NCBI RefSeq assembly: GCF_003369915.1
Contig: NW_022881625.1
Span: forward strand, 1,488,001 to 1,552,000
Length of the DNA: 64,000 nt
DNA from: Drosophila miranda
Lineage: Eukaryota > Arthropoda > Insecta > Diptera > Drosophilidae
Direction: 5' to 3'
The notes under the pieces: generated by a model
Told to the model about the DNA's origin: nothing
The model's input: only the letters and a program-made list of their open reading frames with translations
Database searches by the model: none
Made by a program: the position numbers and the translations under genes
Shown: positions 56,319 through 64,000 of the stretch, in pieces
How the letters are laid out: the number at the start of each line of letters is the position of its first letter
Numbering within the stretch: the first letter of the stretch is position 1

Positions 56319-57575
56319 GGCTGGCTGTTGGTTTGTGTGTTGGCGATCTGCTGCCTGTTTGTTGTTCTTTAATTGAAAAGTCTCTTGTGTGTGTTTGTAT
56401 TTAATGTATTTATTGGCACCTTAGTTCTCTTTTTTTTCTTGTCTATCACAGTTATCTCTTTTAGTTTGTGATGTTTGTGATGTTTGTAGTGGCACAGGAA
56501 CTAAAGCTTGTCGGAGATAGTAGTGGGTGGGGTGAAGGAAGGGCTGGAGCGTGGTGGATTGGCGAGGAGCACTTTTCCGCGTTTGGAATGGTCATGTGCA
56601 TCGGCGAATGGTGTGGGGGGGGGGCGGGGCGACACAAAATGGCTGCTGCCTGGCTTGGCTTGGCGTCGTCTGGCCTTCACTGTCTTTATTTTTTGGCACC
56701 AGAGCACAAATGACACGGCAAACGATAAACGACAAAACAGTCAAAACGACAAACGACACGGGCAACACTGATGGCAACGAACAAACAAACTTGCGATTTT
56801 ATTTTATTTTAATGGCGGCGGCGATGGTTCAATTTATATACGTCCGACGATCGCGACCTCTCGAGCGGGTGGACGAGATGAGAGTGGCGGACGAGGTTCA
56901 TGGTGGAACTCTCACATGTCCGCCAACTCCCCCACTCCCACGCCGGTCGTCACTTACCGGTGCTCTCACCCCCGGTTCCACTTTCACTCACCCCAATATT
57001 CAGTGAGATGAAAGTAGTCCGAGGGCAGCAGCACCGATAAGTAGGCAATGGAAGATTTGAACGGCCTTCTGTTTCAGTGGCTGTGTGTGTTGTTGTTGGG
57101 CAATGGCCCGTGTCTAATGTTTCTCTGTGCTGTGTGAATTGGCTGCTCTGTTGTCAAGGATGGGATGGGATGGGAAGGGGAAAGTTTGCCTGCTCCCGTA
57201 TAACCGCCCGGATACTTTCAACTTCCGGATCTTACGATCCGGGCGCGAGACGCTCCGAAGAGTCGACCGCATAGCATCTTGTGGGCGGTTGTATTGGCAT
57301 TGTTGGGGCATTTGGCTGAGTGGCGAAGGATGGCAGTGTTCATTTTATTCCTGCTCAGCCTCATTTGTCATTTAGTGGCATTTGAAGTGGGTGGGGGGTG
57401 GGTGAGGAATTGGCTGGGCATAATTGCCGAAGTTGCGACCGATAACACACTGGGCATTGAGAAATGCAATTTGAATTTGTATTGGCTTTTTTGGTGTGTT
57501 ATCGGTCAAGTCTGGTATTTGCGTGGTATTTTTAGTAATACCACATGTCAGGGGAAATATGGGAATGGCAGATAG
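56319..57575 (-). promoter_or_regulatory. P region copy 7 (duplicate of 31317-32570)
   Basis: Nearly identical to P copy 3 about 25.0 kb away, including TATATAAA on the minus strand (56833-56840), CCGGATC-TTAC-GATCCGG (57225-57242) and the GTGTGTTATCGGTC arm. The G-run differs (broken by GC near 56620). Confidence 0.6.
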
Positions 57576-58640
57576 GTGGGGAAGAAGAGGAAAAAGGTAA
57601 TAAAACTAATCAGAAAACTACTAATAATATACAATTAACTACAGAAAAACTACATTAATTTACAAAAACTTATTCCTAATATCACAGGCTAGTAACTAAA
57701 ACTATGGACAAACTATCTACGGACATGCAAAAACTACAGAAACAACAGGATTGACATCTACAACAAATACATTGATGCAGACGAGGTAAAATAAACGATA
57801 ATTGACATACATTTACAACATATAAACATATTAATTATATTTATTTTATTTCTAACAGGAGGACAAACAACAACGGAGCACCGGCCGGCATAACAAACGC
57901 AATGCGAACATTACGCTGTATACCGGCCGGCTCTGTTGTCCCCCTGTGTGTTGTTTATTGGCTGGATGTGTGTATTGGCGTGCATCGTGGGCAATGATGG
58001 TGTTGATGGCAAGCGGCTCTGGTCCGGCCGCCCACGCTGCATCTGTCTGGTGGAGATGGCGCATCCAATCGAGTGGCACTGGTCCGGCCACCCGAGATGC
58101 GATCGTGGGATGGAGTGGCATTGACATCGGTGTGTGATGCCAACGAATCATGTAATTGGCCGCATCCAAGTGGCTGCTGGTCCTGCCACCAGTATGCGTT
58201 GTCAGCAGAGTTGGCCTGGCCTCCTCGGCCACGTTCGTCATCGGTTCAAAAAAAGGCCTCCTTTTCCGCCCCTTTGGCAGAAAATTGATGTTAATGGCGA
58301 GGCAGCTGCTGGGGGGCAGCTCTGTCTGGTGATTGGCAGGTACGTGTGTTTTTGTGTGTTTTGGGCGTTTTTTCGTGTTGGCGTGAATTGGCTGTTTTTC
58401 TTTGTATTTTAGTGGCTGGCCTCTGGACTTCTGTTGGAATTGACGGTAGTGCTTCTGATGAGGTCTCCAAATTTCGCCCATTATGCCTCAAGAGAGTTGC
58501 AGGAGTGGCGAGGCAGCTGCTGGAGGGGCAGCTCTGTCAGTTTAATAGCAGGTGAGTATGTTTAATGGTCATTTGCAGATTGTTGTTAATTGTGTTTAAT
58601 TTTGTCTATTTTTAGGTTTTATTGCCATTAAACTTCTGCT
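57576..58640 (+). other. 'A' region copy 9 (short form); exons a and d open across the junction
   Basis: Donor AAAAAG|GTAATAAAAC near 57596, acceptor ATATCACAG near 57687, exon with ATG 57704 (one-base change closes it early), intron 57786-57859 region, exon with RTNNNGAPAG and RTLRCIPAGSVVP, hairpins at about 58020, 58078 and 58170. Short exon b donor CAG|GTACGTG (58340). Exon a starts TGGCTGGCCTCTGG at about 58413, open as WLASGLLLELTVVLLM to AATAGCAG|GTGAGTATG (58553). The next acceptor TCTATTTTTAG|GTTTTATTGCC keeps the frame open into GFIAIKLLLFGAISRRR, which is antisense to gag copy 10. Confidence 0.62.
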
Positions 58641-58651
58641 ATTTGGCGCAA

Positions 58652-60925
58652 TCAGTAGACGCCGTATAATCCGTCGCTTTCAAAGTCGCCACTGGATTGT
58701 CCATTTAGGAACCTACGTAGGTCATCGTAAGGCTCTTCGTCGGTCCATTGGCTGTCGTCGTCCATGTCCATATCCGGCTCACTGTCCGATATGGCTACTG
58801 CTGCTGCTGTATTGGCGGCTGGTTGTGGTGGCGGCGGGTGTGTAGGTGGTGTTGTCTGTAGTGGCGGCATGGCTGCCAAGCCCCCGCCTCTAGCCTCTGT
58901 CAGGTTTGCGAGCAGCGTGGCCATTGCTGCCAACCTTTCCTCCAGCATTTTGAGTTTAATGGCGCTCTCTTTTAGATGTTTGGAACAGCTGCCATCGCAC
59001 TGAGCTGCTGGCCGCTGCTGCTGCTGGTGTTGGCGTGGCGTCGGGGCATCATTCGCGATCGGTTGCATCGGCTGGACCCTCTGGTGTTGGCGCCCCCTGG
59101 TCGATGGCTGGGGATGATGGTCGCCATACCGATGCTGTTGCCGATGCTGCCGACCCGGTTGGTGTTGGCGTTGCTGCTGCGGGTTATGGAGTGGCTGTGG
59201 ATGTGGCTGCTGCTGGCGGCGTTGGATTGGCTGTTGTCGGTGTGGTGTTGGCTGCTGCTGCTGCCGTCGATGCTCCTCCTCCCTGGCGAGCCTGTGGGCC
59301 AGGAGCCGCTGCCTGGCTGCCTTGTAGGCGCTGATGTGGGCGCCCTGGCAGTTGGCGCACTTGGGAGCGACGTTCCTCGGCTTGCTGCACTCCGTCGTCA
59401 GGTGTCCACCCGCGCATTTCATGCAGACAGCAGCTCGTCTACAGTATGCGCGGGTGTGGCCAAACACCTGACATTGATGGCACTGGGCAGGGTCACGGGA
59501 GACTCCAAGTCTCTCAACCGTGACGGGCCTCCCACCCAGGCGTCGCAGCTTCAACACATCGAATTGACCACGGTCCGGTTTGGGGGCGATCTCAGCCTCG
59601 AAGAGGTTGTATTGGCGGCTGCGATCGAATCGATCGGTGATCGCCCGAGTAAACCGGACCGTGTACCCCTCGGCCTGCATACAGTCCCGGAACCAGTCAG
59701 AGGGCGTGGAATGGGGAAGACCTCGGATGAGGATCCTCAAGCCACGTTCCTGGCTGGGCTGATGCCCGAATTCGCCGTGCCGGATGTCATCGTCGTTGGT
59801 AGTGGCAGGGGTGTTTGTGATGGTGATGGCGGTGGTGGTGTTGGTGATTGTATTGGCGGGTGTATTTGTATTTGTATTGGCGTCATTATTATCTCTATTG
59901 TTAATTGTGGTATTGTCTGTGTGAATGGCTGGTGATTGTCTATGTATTGGCTGTTGTCGATGTTGGTGATGGCTGTGGGTCTGGCTATTGGCAATTATAG
60001 TAGTGTCAGGGGCAGGGACAGGGGCATGTGTTGGCTGTGCAGATTGCGGCATAGTGGCAGGATCGGCAACTGTGGTGGTGTTGGCTGCATGTGCCGTCCG
60101 TTTCTGCTGCTTCTGCTGTTGCTCCCTCAGCTCGTGCTGCCTCAGCTGCTCCTGGACAATAGCCTCCAGCTCCTCCATTGTCTGCCTTTTCTTCTTCGGC
60201 TTCCTAATTGGCGGCCGCTGCTGCCGCTGCTGTTGATGGCGGCCCCGTCTTCTGGCCTGCTTCCTCTCACCCTCATCCTCATCTTCGCTCCCACTGTCGA
60301 TGAGGGCGCGGCGTCGTTTTGGTGTTGGTGGGATTGACGGCATTTGTGCAGGCTCAGCATTGGCCCGGATCGACCCGCTGCTCGAGCTCGAACCAGGTTC
60401 GACTCGCAACAGGTTCGATCCGGTCGTGTGTGCAGCCACACACAGCCCGTTGGCCGTTTTGGCGCTCCGCTCTTGCGCGTCGGCTAGCCGGCTCTCCTCC
60501 GTCTTCTCCCTCTCCCGTTACTCCCGAACTGTCCGAGAGTGTGAGAGGCGGGAAAAGTGGCGTCTTTTCGGCCTTTCCCTTTGTGTTTGGCGGGATTTTG
60601 GGATTTGGCGGGGTTGCGGGATTTGCAGTTGGTATTGGCGCTGCTGTTGCTGCTGATGTGATGGGGCTCGAGGGGGGAGTGGCTGTGGCCGTGGATATAT
60701 CGGCCATGGCAATGGCTGAGTACTCACTCGCTGGGTGGCTGTGGCGTCGGCGCTCTGCATTGTCTGGGGCGTTGGTATTGGCGCCTGCGCCGAGGGCTCT
60801 GCTGCTGCTGCTGCTATTGGCGGTGTTGGTGTTGGTGTTGTTGGCTGCTGCTGCTGCTGCTAGGGCGCCTCTGCGGGCCGCTCTGCCGCCGTCGCTGTGG
60901 CGTCTGTTCGACCCTCGTCTGGCCG
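58652..60925 (-). pseudogene. Gag copy 10, longest single Gag frame (595 codons), 5'-truncated
   Basis: Frame 60439-58652 runs uninterrupted. Residues 41-44 KRRR with an acidic patch; 80-85 KPKKKR; coil 87-114; His/Gln/Asn/Thr-rich 130-215; PRE_C2HC about 233-317 (LRILIRGLPHSTPSDWFRDC); knuckles C320-C323-H328-C333 and C339-C342-H346-C351. The third (C361-C364-H368) has lost its last cysteine because KGCSAY is deleted between two AYK repeats. The acidic tail ends GLYGVY. Upstream frames continue to 60905, where GCCAGACGAGGGTCGAACAG is fused to a hairpin as in copies 6 and 11. At about 60430 TGTGTGCAGCC interrupts the HTHTHT segment. Confidence 0.9.
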
Positions 60926-60962
60926 CGAGTGGCTCTGGTCCGGCCACCCAGGATGCGTTGTC
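60926..60962 (+). repeat. Single A-region hairpin between two gag copies
   Basis: GAGTGGCTCTGGTCCGGCCAC plus CCAGGATGCGTTGTC: one hairpin of the array is all that remains of an A region between gag copies 10 and 11. Confidence 0.8.
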
Positions 60963-62975
60963 ATCTCTTCGATCCTCCTTTCCAACTCTGTTATACGCTG
61001 TACGTATAATTGCAGGTTTTGAGCGCAGCTGCCATCGCACTGGGCGTCTGGCCGCTGCTGCTGCTGGTGTTGGCGTGGCGTCGGAGCATCATTCGCGATC
61101 GGCTGCATCGGCTGGACCCTCTGGTGTTGGCGCCCCCTGGTCGATGGCTGGGGATGTTGGTCGCCATACCGATGCTGCTGCCGATGCTGCCGATCCGGTT
61201 GGTGTTGGCGTTGCTGCTGCGGATTATGGAGTGGCTGTGGATGTGGCTGTGGATGTGGCTGCTGCTGGCGACGTTGTATTGGCTGGTGTCGCTGTTGGCT
61301 TGGCTGTGGCTGCTGTCTGCGACGCTCCTCCTCCCTGGCGACCCTGTGGGCCACGAGCCTCTGCCTGGCTGCCTTGTAGGATGGGCAACCCTTGTAGGCA
61401 CTGATGTGCTGGCCCTGGCAGTTGGCGCACTTGGGAGCGACGTTCCTCGGCTTGCTGCATTCCGTCGTCAGGTGTCCACCCGCGCATTTCATGCAGACAG
61501 CAGCTCGTCTACAGTATGCGCGGGTGTGGCCAAACACCTGACATCGATGGCACTGGGCAGGGTCACGGGAGACTCCAAGTCTCTCAACCGTGACGGGCCT
61601 CCCACCCAGGCGTCGCAGCATTGGCCACGGTCCGGTTTGGGGGCGATCTCAGCCTCGAAGAGGTTGAATTGGCGGCTGCGATCAAATCGATCGGTGATCA
61701 CCCTTACAAACCGAACCGTGAACCCCTCATTCAGCATGCTGCTGCGAATCCAATCCGGCGGCGTGGAGTGGGAGAGTCCTGGGATGAGGATCCTCAAGCC
61801 ACGTTCCTGGCTGGGCTGATGCCCGAATTCGCCGTGCCGGATGTCATCGTCGGTGGTAGTGGCAGGGGTGTTTGTGATGGTGATGGCGGTGGTGGTGTTG
61901 GTGATTGTATTGGCGGGTGTATTTGTATTTGTATTGGCGTCATTATTATCTCTATTGTTAATTGTGGTATTGTCTGTGTGAATGGCTGGTGATTGTCTAT
62001 GTATTGGCTGTTGTCGATGTTGGTGATGGCTGTGGGTCTGGCTATTGGCAATTATAGTAGTGTCAGGGGCAGGGGCAGGGGCATGTGTTGGCTGTGCAGA
62101 TTGCGGCATAGTGGCAGGATCGGCAACTGTGTTGGTGTTGGCTGCATGTGCCGTCCGTTTCTGCTGCTTCTGCTGTTGCTCCCTCAGCTCGTGCTGCCTC
62201 AGCTGCTCCTGGACAATAGCCTCCAGCTCCTCCATTGTCTGCCTTTTCTTCTTCGGCTTCCTAATTGGCGGCCGCTGCTGCCGCTGCTGTTGATGGCGGC
62301 CCCGTCTTCTGGCCTGCTTCCTCTCACCCTCATCCTCATCTTCGCTCCCACTGTCGATGAGGGCGCGGCGTCGTTTTGGTGTTGGTGGGATTGACGGCAT
62401 TTGTGCAGGCTCAGCATTGGCCCGGATCGACCCGCTGCTCGAGCTCGAACCAGGTTCGACTCGCAACAGGTTCGATCCGGTCGTGTGTGTGTGTGTGGCT
62501 GCCCGTTGGCCGTTTTGGCGCTCCGCTCTTGCGCGTCGGCTAGCCGGCTCTCCTCCGTCTTCTCCCTCTCCCGTTACTCCCGAACTGTCCGAGAGTGTGA
62601 GAGGCGGGAAAAGTGGCGTCTTTTCGGCCTTTCCCTTTGTGTTTGGCGGGATTTTGGGATTTGGCGGGGTTGCGGGACTTGCAGTTGGTATTGGCGCTGC
62701 TGTTGCTGCTGATGTGATGGGGCTCGAGGGGGAGTGGCTGTGGCCGTGGTTATATCGGCCATGGCAATGGCTGGGTACTCACTCGCTGGCTGTGGCGTCG
62801 GCGCTCTGCATTGTCTGGGGCGTTGGTATTGGCGCCTGCGCCGAGGCCTCTGCTGCTGCTGCTGCTATTGGCGGTGTTGGTGTTGGGGTTGTTGGCTGCT
62901 GCTGCTGCTGCTAGGGCGCCTCTGCGGGCCGCTCTGCCGCCGTCGCTGTGGCGTCTGTTCGACCCTCGTCTGGCC
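60963..62975 (-). pseudogene. Gag copy 11, truncated at both ends
   Basis: Same 5' fusion as copies 6 and 10 (hairpin joined to GCCAGACGAGGGTCGAACAG). Frame 62466-61489 has the nuclear-signal region, coil and PRE_C2HC (with LRILIPGLSHSTPPDW, an Arg-to-Pro change), then a deletion after DRGQC shifts frame. Frame 61621-60860 has all three knuckles intact (CHRCQVFGHTRAYC, CMKCAGGHLTTEC, CANCQGQHISAYKGC), an extra HPQPHPQP repeat, and runs off at ELERRIEEM into the hairpin, so the acidic tail is lost. Confidence 0.88.
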
Positions 62976-63835
62976 GCGAGTGGCTCTGGTCCGGCCACCC
63001 AGGATGCGTTGTCAGTAGTATTGGCCTGGCCTCCTCGGCCACGTTCATCGTCGGTTTGTAGTTGCGTTTTGAATGGCTGCTGGTCCGGCCACCCAGATGA
63101 GGAGGTGTTTGTTTTGGCTTTGATTTTAATTCGTGTTTATTTGCAGGTACTGTCGGCGTTTGGATGTTATTTGTGGCGACCCTTGTCTGGTTTGTGTTGG
63201 CGTAAAACAGCAGGTGAGTATTTTGTGTTTTGGCAGTCTGTTTCTCCCTCCTGTTTCTTCTTCCTTTTGCAGGATTTGCTGGCGTCCGGCGGCTCAACAC
63301 CAGGCCATCCCGCCCTCACATAATTGGCATGAGAGACGGGTGTAACCCAGTGGAGCGGCAACAGGCGCCAGCATCTGCGTCGTCGTTGGAATTGGCAGCT
63401 GTTGGTTCGGAGTGGCGTGACGTCACGGCCATGGTCAGGCGGCAGCGTCATCAGAAGAGGCCTCCTTTTCCGCCCCTTTGGCAGAAAATTGATGATGTTG
63501 ATGGCGAGGCAGCTTCTTGTTGGTCAGCTCTGTCTGGTGATTGGCAGGTGAGAGTGAATTTCTTGTGTTTTGGCAGTTTTTCGTGTTGGCGTGAATTGAC
63601 TGTTTTTCTTTGTGTTTTAGTGGCTGGCCTCTGGACTTTTGTTGGATTGGCGGTAGTGCTGCTGATGAGGCCTCCAAATTTCGCCCATTATGCCTCGAGA
63701 GAATTGCAGGAGTGGCGAGGCAGCTGCTGGAGGGGCAGCTCTGTCAGTTTAATAGCAGGTGAGGATGTTTAATGGTCATTTGCAGGTTGTTGTTAATTGT
63801 GTTTAATTATTGTCTAATTTAAGGTGGCATTGGCA
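62976..63835 (+). other. 'A' region copy 11 (long form, exons c-b-a)
   Basis: Hairpins near 62978 and 63079; exon c 63147-63213 (67 nt; acceptor TTTATTTGCAG, donor CAGCAG|GTGAGT); intron 63214-63272 (59 nt); exon b 63273-63547 (275 nt); intron 63548-63620 (73 nt); exon a 63621-63758 (138 nt; donor GTGAGG); acceptor near 63823. Spliced c-b is open in one frame (VLSAFGCYLW...RKTA-GFAGVRRLN...SGDWQ); exon a then stops after 11 codons because of a one-base deletion relative to the copies near 52.7 and 58.45 kb. The intron before exon c has lost its GT (CCCAGATGAGG). Confidence 0.66.
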
Positions 63836-64000
63836 TTAAACTTCTGCTCGTCCTTCGTTCGCTTCGTCCATGTCCATATCCGGCTCACCGTCCGATATGG
63901 CTACTGCTGCTGCTGTATTGGCGGCTATTGGAACTGCTGCTGCTGTTGCTGCAGCCAATTTGGTGAGTTGCTCTGCCATCTCTTCGATCCTCCTTTCCAA
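63836..64000 (-). pseudogene. Gag copy 12, C-terminal piece running off the window
   Basis: Minus-strand reading has ERRIEEMAEQLTKLAAATAA and SDGEPDMDMDE, then a deletion removes most of the acidic tail (joins to ANEGRAEV). The remainder lies beyond 64000. Confidence 0.75.

Noticed and set aside
58976..59935. Long plus-strand ORF (319 codons) antisense to gag; similar ones at 60319-61404, 29506-30327 and 34616-35578
   Set aside because: They mirror GC-rich low-complexity codons (CTG/GCT/GTT repeats opposite CAG/AGC/AAC) of the Gag frame, and stay open by composition. Only the short portion continuing exon d of the A region is worth considering.
18622..64000. Intact telomeric HeT-A/TART array
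   Set aside because: Telomeric arrays are uniformly head to tail with oligo(A) joins. Here units are inverted several times, contain Helitrons and gene copies, and lack oligo(A) at unit joins.

Overview
This is a repeat-dominated window of insect DNA, almost certainly Drosophila. Two degenerate copies of the fly death-associated-protein-kinase-related gene (Drak) are recognisable, and the introns are short and fly-like. Two ~1.15 kb DINE-1/mini-me/ISY-class Helitron copies with (CGGA)n arrays suggest the obscura group. I see no intact single-copy host gene. The mix fits heterochromatin, a Y or neo-Y, a pericentromere or subtelomeric DNA; the sequence alone does not decide between these.

Layout, 1-17.2 kb. 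A ~139-bp tandem repeat carrying small 'GGCCGGACC' hairpins lies downstream of the 3' end of a gag-like gene. It has been split by two R1-clade non-LTR retrotransposons. Element 1 (1069-6991) has a 14-bp target-site duplication. Element 2 (7268-16923) lies in a CA-rich site and itself contains a CR1/jockey-like element with two open ORFs (about 10076-14530). Removing both R1 elements restores a continuous five-unit array. At 17.2-18.18 kb there is a homologous intron and then a tandem array of ~83/89-bp half units. Each half unit looks like a mini-exon plus a 52-nt mini-intron on the minus strand.

Layout, 18.2-64 kb. About ten copies of one composite unit occur in both orientations. Each unit has three parts. 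(i) 'Gag' is an 800+ residue Gag-like ORF with a basic N-terminus, Q/N-rich stretches, a PRE_C2HC domain, three zinc knuckles and an acidic C-terminus; no endonuclease or reverse transcriptase accompanies it. (ii) 'P' is a ~1.1 kb putative bidirectional promoter/leader rich in perfect hairpins. (iii) 'A' is a divergently oriented region with well-formed splice sites, tiny introns, duplicated exon ends and tandem covarying hairpins; its last exon runs antisense into the neighbouring gag. Units run [A<-P->gag] head to tail, with several inversions. This resembles HeT-A-like gag-only jockey-clade elements, whose D. melanogaster relatives make spliced antisense RNA. Here the arrangement is inverted, nested and mostly broken, unlike a clean telomere array.

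Two units (around 19.8-21.8 and 36.2-38.2 kb) have an intronless Drak segment inserted between a minus-strand gag and an A region. The two Drak copies carry different frameshifts but identical mobile-element flanks, so the composite was duplicated after capture. Larger duplications also exist: 30.3-33.3 kb repeats directly at 55.3-58.0 kb, and 25.4-27.7 kb repeats inverted at 51.8-54.0 kb. The stretch 47.34-48.06 kb has an indel pattern that may be poorly polished sequence.

The most interesting candidate system is the gag + divergent spliced 'A' unit, with its covarying hairpins and the related mini-intron satellite. No A copy is fully intact, so coding by A is unproven; a spliced antisense or small-RNA source is equally plausible.
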